Assembly: GCF_034119425.1 (NCBI RefSeq)
Contig: NZ_JAWUEL010000030.1
Location: forward strand, 1 to 26,314
Length of the DNA: 26,314 bases
Source of the DNA: Actinotignum schaalii_C
Lineage (GTDB): Bacteria; Actinomycetota; Actinomycetes; Actinomycetales; Actinomycetaceae
Direction: 5' to 3'
In this document: positions 15,655 to 23,719 of the stretch, piece after piece
How positions within the stretch are numbered: position 1 is the first letter of the stretch
Layout of the letters: the number at the start of each line of letters is the position of its first letter
Notes under the pieces: model-generated
What the model was told of the DNA's origin: nothing
The model's database searches: none
The model's input: only the letters and a program-made list of their open reading frames with translations
Program-made: the position numbers and the translations under genes

Positions 15655-15912
15655 CTATTTGGTGGCTGGTGGAATATTGTTCGGATCGTAGTCGTCCGCC
15701 CAGTCATCGTCATTGTCATCTGACTCGTCGTAATCTGCGTAGTCTGCGTAACGAGCGTACGGATCATCCGAGGAATCGTAGTGGGATTCCTGACGCGCAT
15801 CACGATTAATACCCAGCTCACGTTCGAGAGCGGCGTAATCAGTATCCGGTGTAAAGTACTTGAGATTCCGGGCTACCTTACGCTGCTTAGCCTTCTGACG
15901 GCCGCGCCCCAT
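15655..15912 (-). CDS. DUF3073 family protein
   Basis: Small cytosolic protein of 85 residues, conserved in actinobacteria and of unknown function. The N-terminus MGRGRQKAKQRKVARNLKY is basic and typical of DUF3073. It is followed by TPDTDYAALERELG and then an acidic tail with YARYADYADYDESDDNDDD. The basic head and acidic tail suggest nucleic-acid or ribosome contact, but this is not shown. The ATG at 15912 is chosen over one at 15930 because the family starts MGRGR and GAAGGGGG lies about nine bases upstream. A -10-like TAATAT occurs about 60 bases before the start on this strand. The upstream region 15913-16196 has a small GGGCT/AGCCC hairpin and no other gene that I can see. Confidence 0.9.
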   Translation of the reverse strand: MGRGRQKAKQRKVARNLKYFTPDTDYAALERELGINRDARQESHYDSSDDPYARYADYADYDESDDNDDDWADDYDPNNIPPATK

Positions 15913-16196
15913 GAGCTCGACCCCCTTCATCTCATCTGGGCTCTTCTAGCCCGGTTTACTATTTCGTGACCTATATTAGCCGCTGTAGCCCATAGATGGC
16001 TATGTGACATACGCGGAAAGAGTACGGCGCTCCTCACCTTTCCCAGGTAGATGGCCTGTAAAGGGCCTGGCGAGCCCGCGACAGGTGTCACGCGCCACGC
16101 CCGCAGTTCAGGTCAGACAGGCCGCGGAAATGATTCGCCCCACCTCGGGGCAACGTACCTCCCGGCGAGCAACCCGCGGGTGAAGGCGCCGCGCAG

Positions 16197-16907
16197 CTAC
16201 TTGCGCCGGTGCCCGAAGAGGGCACTACCCAGTAGTGTGACTGCACCCAAGGCGGCAATCCCAAGACCAGCCACCACGGCCAGCCCGGTTTGTTCCCCGC
16301 GCCGAGCATCGGCAATAACATCCTGGGCTACCTGCGCGGGCGAGGGAATTCCTGCGGAGCAATGGCCGGCGGGGGAATGCCCTGCGGAGCAATGGCCGGA
16401 GCACCCGTGGCCGGCGGCGTCGTCGTAATGGTGCGCGCCACCGCATTCGCACGCTCCACCGCACGTCCCGCCGCCCTCGCATTCTGCAAGTGTCACGTCG
16501 GTATCGGCGCAACCGCAACCGCACGGGCCGCAGTCATCAGCACCCGCGGCGCTGGCGCCCACGCCGGCGAAACGCTCCTTCGCGGAATCAGCCAGGCCGT
16601 TCACTTTCTCCTTCGCGGTGGACGCGAAATCGGAGGCCTTGGCGGAGGCCTCGGCCGCGGTGCTCTTCGCGCTATCCGCAAAAGCCGAAGCCTTATCCTT
16701 CGCGGCTTCTGTCAAAGCAGCAGCCTTATCTTTCAGGGTGGCCGTGGTGGAAGCCACCTTGTCTTTAGCGGCATCCGTAGCGTTTTTGATATTCGTGCGC
16801 GGATCGAGGCGATCCACCAGCTCATTGACGGTGGCGGTTAGCTCCGCGCGGGTGCGTTCGATATCGCGCTGGATGTCCTCAGGTTTACGGTTATCGGAAG
16901 CGCTCAC
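16197..16907 (-). CDS. DUF3618 protein with Cys/His-rich insert
   Basis: Membrane-anchored protein of 236 residues and unknown function. Residues ~7-40 (KPEDIQRDIERTRAELTATVNELVDRLDPR) match DUF3618. Residues ~45-115 form an amphipathic helix rich in AKDKA-type repeats, like LEA or apolipoprotein-type helices. Residues 126-183 then hold eleven cysteines (126, 129, 131, 133, 143, 149, 153, 155, 169, 173, 183) and six histidines, ending in GHGCSGHC and GHC motifs; this looks metal-binding and is not part of DUF3618 as I know it. One C-terminal membrane helix (~208-232) ends in HRRK. The GTG start overlaps the stop of the holin-type gene by four bases, so the pair is cotranscribed and coupled. 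Confidence 0.8.
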   Translation of the reverse strand: MSASDNRKPEDIQRDIERTRAELTATVNELVDRLDPRTNIKNATDAAKDKVASTTATLKDKAAALTEAAKDKASAFADSAKSTAAEASAKASDFASTAKEKVNGLADSAKERFAGVGASAAGADDCGPCGCGCADTDVTLAECEGGGTCGGACECGGAHHYDDAAGHGCSGHCSAGHSPAGHCSAGIPSPAQVAQDVIADARRGEQTGLAVVAGLGIAALGAVTLLGSALFGHRRK

Positions 16908-17404
16908 TTCGATAGGCCTTTCTTCACGGCGTCGACGTCCTTGCTCAGGCCGCCAACAAGATTAGTTGGATACTTTCCGGATTTCTTGAGTTTGCGCAGC
17001 CCCAGCAGCGCGAGCACCGCAATAATAAGGAGCAGAATCCCGGCAACCGTCAGGTAACCGGCCCACCAGCGCCCACCGAAGACCATCGTGAAGAAAGCCG
17101 CGGCCGCGTGCAACAGGAAACCGAACATAAACAGCGCCAGCACGCCGGCCACCGCGAGGAGCACTCCGCCCATCCCGAGATTGAGGACCTTGTGCTTGAG
17201 ACTGGCCTGGGTGTACTGAATCTCGTCACGAACCAGGGTGGAGAACTGAGCTGTGGCGGAGGAGAACAATTCGCCCACGGTGCGGCGGTTCGGTTCGCGT
17301 GCCGCGGCTGCTCGCGCTTCTTCGGAGGAGGACGCTACGTAGCCGGAGCCCGGAAGTGGCCCGGTGGTGCTTGCCCGTGCGTTCTCAACATCTTTTTGCG
17401 CCAT
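16904..17404 (-). CDS. Actinobacterial holin-superfamily membrane protein
   Basis: Protein of 166 residues similar to the phage holin family/DUF1469 proteins that are chromosomal in most actinobacteria. RTVGELFSSATAQFSTLVRDEIQ is the typical lead-in, followed by membrane helices from ~70 to ~135 and a basic segment GLRKLKKSGKYP. Despite the name there is no lysis cassette here, so it is probably a membrane-organising or envelope protein; its role is unknown. The ATG at 17404 has AGGGG upstream; a GTG directly before it is a less likely start. The gene leads a two-gene unit with the DUF3618 protein, an arrangement seen in many actinobacteria. Confidence 0.83.
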   Translation of the reverse strand: MAQKDVENARASTTGPLPGSGYVASSSEEARAAAAREPNRRTVGELFSSATAQFSTLVRDEIQYTQASLKHKVLNLGMGGVLLAVAGVLALFMFGFLLHAAAAFFTMVFGGRWWAGYLTVAGILLLIIAVLALLGLRKLKKSGKYPTNLVGGLSKDVDAVKKGLSK

Positions 17405-17606
17405 CACATCCCCTTTACGTCGGCTAATAACGTGGCGATAGATACATTCTAGTGTGCCCCAGAAAGCTTTAAATAGATAACGGAAAGCTGAAAATTTCTT
17501 CCTGAGCGAGGACGCGGCGGTTTCACGGCGTGCGGGGCGGTGCCGTTCCGATGACGGGGTGATCCCTCAGTGGTACGACGCCGCAGCAGCCTCCCGCGCG
17601 GTGCGC

Positions 17607-18362
17607 CTATCTCGCAATGGCGATTTCTCGGAAAATTCGCCCCACATCGGCGCGGGCTACCAGTCCGATCAACACCCCGGTGGCATCTCCGGTGCGGGTG
17701 ATCAGTACGGCGGGGTGGCCGCGGTCGGTGAGGGCCGTGCATACCGCCATGGCGCGGTCGGAAGGTTTGGCGTAGAGAGGAGCATCATGTGCACCGCTGT
17801 GGGCGAGGATCTCCCCGGCCGGTACCTCAGCCAGCTGTGATTCCTTCCCGGCCGCTACCATGCCGGCCACCCAGCGGGCCACCATATTAGTGGTGAGTAG
17901 TCCGGTAATCGTGGCGTCTGTGGATTCCGTGGAGTTGTCCACCACCGGCAGTTGGGCGTAGCCGTGGGCGTGCAGAATGGTGGCGACAGTAGCGAAGGTG
18001 TCCGCGGGGGAGACGGTAGCGACGTCGTGAACCATGAAGTTCTGGATTTGAGGTTCGTTACGCACCTGGAATAGTAACCGTTCGGCGGCCTCCACCAGAT
18101 CGGCGCGCGGGGTGGCAATGGGCTGGCCATTCTTGTAGTTGTTATGCGCGATGGTATTACGCAGGTTGCGCAGCACCTCTCCCAAGTCATGATTGCGGAC
18201 CACCGCGGGAACCCGCTTCGCGTACGCTTTCGCCCAGGCATCCCCAAAACCGCGCGAATCTAGCCCGGTGGCATGGTCAAGCTCGGCCCGGAGATCTTCC
18301 ACCGCGGAAAGGAAACGTTGGGTGAGGGAGTTCGCGGTGGAAGAAGTAGCGTCGTCGTGCAT
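17607..18362 (-). CDS. HEPN-like domain fused to CBS pair
   Basis: Soluble protein of 251 residues with two parts. Residues ~10-105 are all-helical and contain LRNLRNTIAH, an R-x4-H motif (R68, H73) like that of HEPN domains, many of which are RNases or nucleotide-binding modules. Residues ~107-245 form two CBS domains (VHDVATVSPADTFATVATIL and PAGEILAHSG onwards), which usually sense adenine nucleotides. So the protein may couple nucleotide level to the helical domain's activity; that is inference. ATG at 18362 is preferred because the upstream extension is Arg/Pro-rich and overlaps the end of the symporter gene. It lies 67 bases after gltS on the same strand, possibly cotranscribed. Confidence 0.72.
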   Translation of the reverse strand: MHDDATSSTANSLTQRFLSAVEDLRAELDHATGLDSRGFGDAWAKAYAKRVPAVVRNHDLGEVLRNLRNTIAHNNYKNGQPIATPRADLVEAAERLLFQVRNEPQIQNFMVHDVATVSPADTFATVATILHAHGYAQLPVVDNSTESTDATITGLLTTNMVARWVAGMVAAGKESQLAEVPAGEILAHSGAHDAPLYAKPSDRAMAVCTALTDRGHPAVLITRTGDATGVLIGLVARADVGRIFREIAIAR

Positions 18363-18429
18363 ATCACCATGGTAGCGAAGCGGCGGTGCCGCGAGTCGCC
18401 TGGTGGCCCGCCCCGCGCAACCGATCCGC

Positions 18430-19863
18430 CTAGCCCGTAAACCCGGTACCCAGGGTGCCCACCGGGCCGGGCGCGCCGTGAGTATTCGCATGCCCGGAGC
18501 GCACCACCCACCAGCCGCCTAGCAGTCCGAGCACCGCGATGGCGCCCCAGACACCCACCACGGCCCAGCCCATTCCGGCCAAAGCCATAACGGGCACGAA
18601 GGACACCGCGGAAATCTCCACCGGTACCACGGGTAGGTAGGCGTAACCGAATTGCTCGATGGTGCCCGATTCCAGCTTGGGATCCACGATGCGCAGCAGC
18701 GCCAGGCCGGTGGAGACCGAGCCGGTGGCCCAGCCCCAGGTGAAGAGCTGGCGTTCGAACCAGCCCTCGCCCATGAGCCGCGGGGCCACTACCAGGCCCA
18801 GAACCGTGCACAGGATAAGGCCGAAGAGGAACAGCAACCCGAGAGCAAGAATGTGGTCAGATACAAATTCCGGATGAATGGACGCGATACCGCACACGAT
18901 AAGAATGTCTGTGCATAGGCCGGATACCGAGCGTAGGGTGCCCGCGTCGAGCAGATGGGAGGCACCCACCCCGTTCATGACGATACGCACCACGATGCCC
19001 ACCAGGAAAGCGATGGCGAAAAGCGGGAAGGAAATGCCGGGGAAAAGATGCTTGAGGAGCTGGCCGATGCCGTAGCCAGCCACCGCCACCAGGCTCACAA
19101 TTCCAACCTCGAAAGAGAGCGTCTCAATCGAGCCGCCGGAGAAGGTGTGGTATCCCAGGGCCGGGCGGCGTTTATTGGCGTCGAGCACCCCGGTGCGGAG
19201 TTCATCGGGCAGGGAATCCATGCCGCGGAAAGCCTTGGCCTGCCCGCGCCGCGCCCCGAATTTCGCGAGAATAATCCCGCCGATCACCCCGACCAGCAGG
19301 CCGACCGTGGCCGAGGTGAAGGCCAGTGAGGCCACTTCCGGTTGCCCATTTTCCGCGTAAATATTGCCCACGGCGGCGGCGGTTCCGAAACCGCCCGCCC
19401 ATCCGGTGAAGAGCATAATTCCGAGCACGTCCGGCGAACCGAGCACCGGGGTGAGGAAAAGCAGCGCGAAAGCCATGCCGAGCGCCACCTGCGCCCCGTA
19501 CATGAGCACCCCGTAAGAGGCGAAACCGCCTACCGCTTTATTGACTTTGCGGATGTCGAAATCATCGGTGAGTGCCATGCAGGCGAATACGATGACGATA
19601 AGAATCGAGGCGTAGGTGCCCATATGCTCGGAGAACGGAATCCCGGTTACCTGCCAGGAGCCGATATGCCAGCCGCGGTTTTTCGCTATCGCACCGAGTA
19701 CATTCGGGCCGAGCACCAGCCCCAATGCGCCGGCGATCACCGAGGCGGGAACCAGCATATTCTGCAGCCACTTCACTCGGGCGCGCAGGAATACCCCAAT
19801 GGCGAGCAGCAGGCCAATCATTCCGGCGTCGACCAGCATGGCCCACGGCGTATATGCGTTCAT
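18430..19863 (-). CDS. gltS: GltS-type sodium/glutamate symporter
   Basis: Polytopic membrane protein of 477 residues resembling the ESS family of Na+-dependent glutamate carriers. It has about twelve hydrophobic helices. Two inverted halves each carry a Gly-rich re-entrant segment: FTGWAGGFGTAAAVGN in the first and TWGWATGSVSTGLALLRI in the second. ATG at 19863 follows GGAGGG by five bases; the longer frame to 19929 lacks a ribosome site. The gene is longer than E. coli GltS (~400), mainly in the central loop and C-terminal tail. Glutamate as substrate is a family inference, consistent with gdhA in the same window. Confidence 0.75.
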   Translation of the reverse strand: MNAYTPWAMLVDAGMIGLLLAIGVFLRARVKWLQNMLVPASVIAGALGLVLGPNVLGAIAKNRGWHIGSWQVTGIPFSEHMGTYASILIVIVFACMALTDDFDIRKVNKAVGGFASYGVLMYGAQVALGMAFALLFLTPVLGSPDVLGIMLFTGWAGGFGTAAAVGNIYAENGQPEVASLAFTSATVGLLVGVIGGIILAKFGARRGQAKAFRGMDSLPDELRTGVLDANKRRPALGYHTFSGGSIETLSFEVGIVSLVAVAGYGIGQLLKHLFPGISFPLFAIAFLVGIVVRIVMNGVGASHLLDAGTLRSVSGLCTDILIVCGIASIHPEFVSDHILALGLLFLFGLILCTVLGLVVAPRLMGEGWFERQLFTWGWATGSVSTGLALLRIVDPKLESGTIEQFGYAYLPVVPVEISAVSFVPVMALAGMGWAVVGVWGAIAVLGLLGGWWVVRSGHANTHGAPGPVGTLGTGFTG

Positions 19864-19943
19864 CGTCCCTCCTACGGTTGCGATAGTTGCGCGAAGCTTA
19901 GGGGAGGGGTGCGTGGAACCTCCTCCCATTGGTAAAGATACAG

Positions 19944-19964
19944 TAAAACTCCTGTGATGTTTTA
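19944..19964. promoter_or_regulatory. Inverted repeat in gltS/kinase intergenic region
   Basis: TAAAAC (19944-19949) and GTTTTA (19959-19964) are perfect inverted arms around nine bases, in the only AT-rich part of the 330-base divergent spacer 19864-20193. The size suits a dimeric repressor or the control region of either gene. The rest of the spacer is GC-rich, with ACGACGACGCC at 20058 and GGCGTCGTC at 20169, and holds no gene that I recognise. Confidence 0.35.
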
Positions 19965-20193
19965 GTTAGGTGTGGTGCTGGGGGTTGTGATGTGCGGAGT
20001 TTCACGCCGGGGCTTGCGTCTCGTTGTGGCTTGCGCTGTGTGCTTTTTCCTTTATTAACGACGACGCCGGACCTCTTCTCCCGTGCGTGCTCCCCCTCGA
20101 TATGATGGCTATGGTGACCGCCACGCACGCGGCGCCGGCGCACCAGGCCGGGGCGGCGGGGCGCGGGCGGCGTCGTCATCAAGGAGGAAAAAT

Positions 20194-21132
20194 ATGACGG
20201 ATTTGGTGACTTTCGGCGAATCGATGGGGGCTCTGACCTTTACGGAATCCCCGCAGATCGGGGCGCGACCGCGCGCGTCTTTCGGCGGTGCGGAAACGAA
20301 TGTGGCCATCGGGATGGCGCGGCTGGGCCATTCCACGGCGTGGGTTGGTAGCGTCGGCAAGGATCTGTTCGGTTACATGATTATGCGCACCCTGCGCGGC
20401 GAGGGTGTGCGTTGGGATCACGCCCGCCAAATCACCACCGCGCCCACCGGGGTGCTGGTGTCGCGCCACGCGGGCTTGGGGACTTTTGCGGTGGATTACC
20501 ATCGTAAGTTCTCCGCCGGGCGGCTCATTACCGCCGAGCAGATCCGCGCCATGTTTGAGCTGGAACCAAAAATTGTGCACCTCACGGGTATCACCCCGGC
20601 GCTCGGGGAGGAAGCGCGCGCTGCCACGATGCTCGCGGTGGAGCTGGCCGGGGAGCGCGGGGTACCGGTCTCCTTCGACGTCAATTTCCGCTCGCGCTTG
20701 TGGGAGGCGGCGGATGCGGCCCCGGTGCTCGCGCGGATCGCGCGCGGGGCGCATGTGGTCTTCGGCGGTACGGAGGAACTTGAGCTGCTCACCGGTGAAT
20801 CCGAGGTGTCCGCGGCAACTCAGCGCCTGCTGGACTGGGGCGTTGCGGAAGTGGTGTGGAAGGATTCGACGACGGCGCGCGTGACCACACCCACCGAGTC
20901 GGTGGAACGACCCGGGCGGCGGGTCACCGTGGTGGACACCATCGGGGCTGGTGATGCCTTCGTGGCCGGGTATCTTTCCGGGTGGCTTGAGGGGCTTTCC
21001 TTCGCGGAGCGCCTGGATCGCGGGCACCTCCTGGGAGCCTTCGCGGTGGGCACCATCGGCGATTGGGAAGGCGGGCCCACCTGCGAAGAACTCACCATCG
21101 CGGAGATTTCCGGCGGCGAAGTGGCGCGCTAG
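20194..21132 (+). CDS. PfkB-family sugar kinase (KDG kinase-like)
   Basis: Ribokinase-superfamily carbohydrate kinase of 312 residues. The N-terminal GGAETNVAIGMARLG is the first PfkB signature and DTIGAGDAFVAGYLSGW the second, with catalytic base D254. SFDVNFRSRLW at ~160-170 is the pattern common in 2-keto-3-deoxygluconate kinases, so KDG is a reasonable guess, but fructose or other sugars cannot be excluded. The ATG at 20194 follows an excellent AAGGAGGAAAA site; the frame extends upstream to 20083 without support. The gene stands alone between divergent gltS and the convergent CAP-protein gene, so context does not name the substrate. Confidence 0.88.
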   Translation: MTDLVTFGESMGALTFTESPQIGARPRASFGGAETNVAIGMARLGHSTAWVGSVGKDLFGYMIMRTLRGEGVRWDHARQITTAPTGVLVSRHAGLGTFAVDYHRKFSAGRLITAEQIRAMFELEPKIVHLTGITPALGEEARAATMLAVELAGERGVPVSFDVNFRSRLWEAADAAPVLARIARGAHVVFGGTEELELLTGESEVSAATQRLLDWGVAEVVWKDSTTARVTTPTESVERPGRRVTVVDTIGAGDAFVAGYLSGWLEGLSFAERLDRGHLLGAFAVGTIGDWEGGPTCEELTIAEISGGEVAR

Positions 21133-21192
21133 CACATAGGTTGCGGGCCTTGGCTAACGCGCCACCTCGGTAGCGGTTCGGAGTGTTACGGG

Positions 21193-23430
21193 CTAGCGGC
21201 GAACGGCGGGGGTATCGGTACCGTTGCCGTCCCAATCGCCCACGAAGAGCTGATCGGAGGCCCGCCCGTAGGTGAGGACCTGATCCGCTTCTCCAGCGGT
21301 CAGCGAGTTCTTCACATAAACGGTATTGCCGCGGCGCACCGCCAGCGTATCTACGCCGTCGCCATCGAAATCGCCCAGGATTGTGGCGTCACCCGCACGG
21401 CCGTAAGAAAAAACGGTATCCGCCGCGCCACCCCCAATAACGTTCTTGACGTAGTACAGGTTGCCGCGCCGCACCGCGAAGGTATCCTTCCCGTCCCCGT
21501 CGAAATCGCCGGTGAGCACAGTATCGCCCGCGCGGCCGTAGTGGACCACCTTGTCGGCCTCTCCGCCGTGCAAAGAATTGAGGACGTAGAAGGTATTGCC
21601 CCGCCGCACCGCGAAGGTATCCTTCCCATCGCCATCGAAATCGCCCACCAGGATCTCATCACCGGCACGACCGTAGGAGAATTCAACATCGGCAGCCCCG
21701 CCGTCGACGCTGTTCTTCACGTAGATCTTATTGCCGCGCCGCACCGCGAACGTATCGACACCGTCGCCGTCCCAGTCACCCACGAGAACCTCATCGCCCG
21801 CGCGCCCGTAGGAGAACACATTGCTGGCCTGGCGCGAGGTCCAATCATTGGAAACATAGAAAACATTGCCGGTGGCGGGCATATCCGTACCGGGGCCGCC
21901 CGGCGTGGGCTTGGGTGCGGGCGCCGGAGAGAGACGATCCACATCGGCCTGAGCGCGCGCCACATCAGCTTCGGCGGCGGCAAGCCGCTGGCCAAATTCG
22001 CCGAGCTGTGCGGCGCGGGCGGCGGCACGATCACGTTCCGCGCTTGCCGCGGCGAGCTGTTCTGCCAGTTTCTGGACAGCTTGCTTTGCGGACTTCGCGC
22101 TCTCATAGGTTTCGGTCGCAGCAGTGAGCTTGGCCTGCCCGGCATCGAGTGCGGCTTTGGCGGCCTCGTATTCACGCGTGGCAGTTTCTAGTTTCGCCTT
22201 CGCGACCTGGGCTTCGACAGATTCGGTGGTGCCTTGGGTAGCTGCTTCAAGTTCGGCTGTGGCATCGGCCAAATTCGTGCGAGCCGGGGAGGAGCCGTGT
22301 GCCATCTCATCTTTGAGACCATTCATGTAGCGCTGCAATGAATCGGAGTACTCGGCAACCGTTTGCGCTTCGGAGTGATCCCCGTAGAGAGGAGTGTGAT
22401 CAAAGGTATTTGCCTGAATATTGGGAGCGTAAGCCATTCCCGTCACGGTGTAATCGCGGTTGACAATATTAAGGTAATGCCCGACTTTTGCGAAATCCGT
22501 GACGCCCTGATCGTGGAGGGCCTTTTCGTTGTGATACCAGAGCTTGAGAGAGAGCTCATCTCCGGCATAGCGGGCGGAAGCGAGGTTCTCCGCCACATTG
22601 AACGCCTTAATATGAGCCATCTTATTGGTGCGGGACTGCGCGTTCACCTGCAGCTGCGCTACCGCCATAAGGTAGTCCGTGACCTTGAGGGGCTCGAGCT
22701 GATGCTGCGCGCGCAGCTCGTTGATCTTATTTATAAGGTTGAGGGTTTTCGCCATGGAATCCAGGTTCGTAGCATCATCAGCTGCACCCGGATGGGTATA
22801 GGAGGCCAGCGGCTTACCCAGGTAGTCCTTGTCGGTGCTGAAAACATCCAGAGCTTTTTGGGCGCTCCGTGTTTCATAGAACCCGAGGGCACCTCGGTCC
22901 CATTGCTGCTGCGCTGCGGCCTTGGATTCTTCAAGCTTAGCCCGGGCAGCGTCAACCTTTTCCTGGGCCGCTTTGGCAGCCTCAGGATTGGGCGCGATGG
23001 CCTTATCGTAAGCGGCCTGTGCGGCATCGCGGCGGGCCTTAGTTGACTCGGCATTTGTGGTGAGATGGGGCATGGCGGCTGCGGCGTCGTCGTACCCCTT
23101 CTTCGCGGAATCGAAACCGGAAGCTTTCGCTACCGCGGCATCATAAGCCTGCTGCGCGGCCTCCGCCTGCGCATTCGCCCGCGCGTAGGCCTGCGCGGCG
23201 CTCTGGATATCCGCGGTGCTCGCGCCGCTCTCCTTCATCTCGGTGAGAATGGAGTCGCGAGCCGCGATGGCGGCGGTGAGCCGGGCGCGAGCCTCGGCGA
23301 GCTGCGCTGCGGAATTGTCACCGGGCGTGGATTCGCTGGCGGCGGCGGGAGCGGGACTGAGGACCGGCAGTGCCTGGGCGGCGAACGGGACCAGCAGAGC
23401 CCCCGTCATGAGGAGCGCCGATGTGCGCAT
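21193..23430 (-). CDS. Secreted CAP-domain protein with DxDGDG repeats
   Basis: Exported protein of 745 residues. ATG at 23430 starts a signal peptide (MRTSALLMTGALLVPFAAQA) with likely cleavage near residues 20-32. Order: Ala-rich coiled coil ~40-205; CAP/SCP-PR1 domain ~225-375, with H273, AENLA (E281), WYHNEK and VGHYLNIV; second coiled coil ~385-500; Pro-rich linker with MPATG; then five 45-residue repeats filling 521-745. Each repeat has YGRAGD-x-x-x-x-GDxDGDGxDTxAVRRGN, a Ca2+-binding FG-GAP/VCBS-like unit used at the ends of actinobacterial secreted proteins, perhaps for wall or carbohydrate binding. MPATG is internal, so it is not a sorting signal. The role is probably surface or secreted, but unknown. 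Confidence 0.85.
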   Translation of the reverse strand: MRTSALLMTGALLVPFAAQALPVLSPAPAAASESTPGDNSAAQLAEARARLTAAIAARDSILTEMKESGASTADIQSAAQAYARANAQAEAAQQAYDAAVAKASGFDSAKKGYDDAAAAMPHLTTNAESTKARRDAAQAAYDKAIAPNPEAAKAAQEKVDAARAKLEESKAAAQQQWDRGALGFYETRSAQKALDVFSTDKDYLGKPLASYTHPGAADDATNLDSMAKTLNLINKINELRAQHQLEPLKVTDYLMAVAQLQVNAQSRTNKMAHIKAFNVAENLASARYAGDELSLKLWYHNEKALHDQGVTDFAKVGHYLNIVNRDYTVTGMAYAPNIQANTFDHTPLYGDHSEAQTVAEYSDSLQRYMNGLKDEMAHGSSPARTNLADATAELEAATQGTTESVEAQVAKAKLETATREYEAAKAALDAGQAKLTAATETYESAKSAKQAVQKLAEQLAAASAERDRAAARAAQLGEFGQRLAAAEADVARAQADVDRLSPAPAPKPTPGGPGTDMPATGNVFYVSNDWTSRQASNVFSYGRAGDEVLVGDWDGDGVDTFAVRRGNKIYVKNSVDGGAADVEFSYGRAGDEILVGDFDGDGKDTFAVRRGNTFYVLNSLHGGEADKVVHYGRAGDTVLTGDFDGDGKDTFAVRRGNLYYVKNVIGGGAADTVFSYGRAGDATILGDFDGDGVDTLAVRRGNTVYVKNSLTAGEADQVLTYGRASDQLFVGDWDGNGTDTPAVRR
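21196..21870 (-). repeat. Five 135-base coding repeats
   Basis: Five consecutive units of exactly 135 bases encode 45-residue repeats, each ending AVRR and starting GN. The units are similar but not identical in DNA, so the array is old or diverged rather than freshly amplified. The last unit carries DGNG instead of DGDG. Confidence 0.92.
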
Positions 23431-23719
23431 AAGAGTTCTCTTTCTGTTTCGACCGTGAAAGTGAAAGGGATGATTCCCGGTGCGCAGGCTAGTGGGCGTT
23501 CCTGGGTATAAACCGGACATAGATTGGGAAGATGCTGGCCTAGCGGAAGGCTGCTAGCGCGCGGAGCGGGGCGGTTAACGCATGCACGGCACCGGCGCCG
23601 CGAAATACCCGTATATGACACCGGCACCGCGCAGCGAATCGGATTCCCGAGAGGGGAGATCACGCTTCGCCACACGGCGCCGACGGAGAGTTCAGGACTT
23701 GCGAGAGCTAGAGAATTTA

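Noticed and set aside
16904..17404. Prophage, suggested by the holin name
   Set aside because: No endolysin, structural or integrase genes are nearby; this family is a normal chromosomal membrane protein in actinobacteria.
21868..21885. MPATG in the CAP protein as a sortase signal
   Set aside because: It is about 225 residues from the C-terminus and is not followed by a hydrophobic helix and basic tail.
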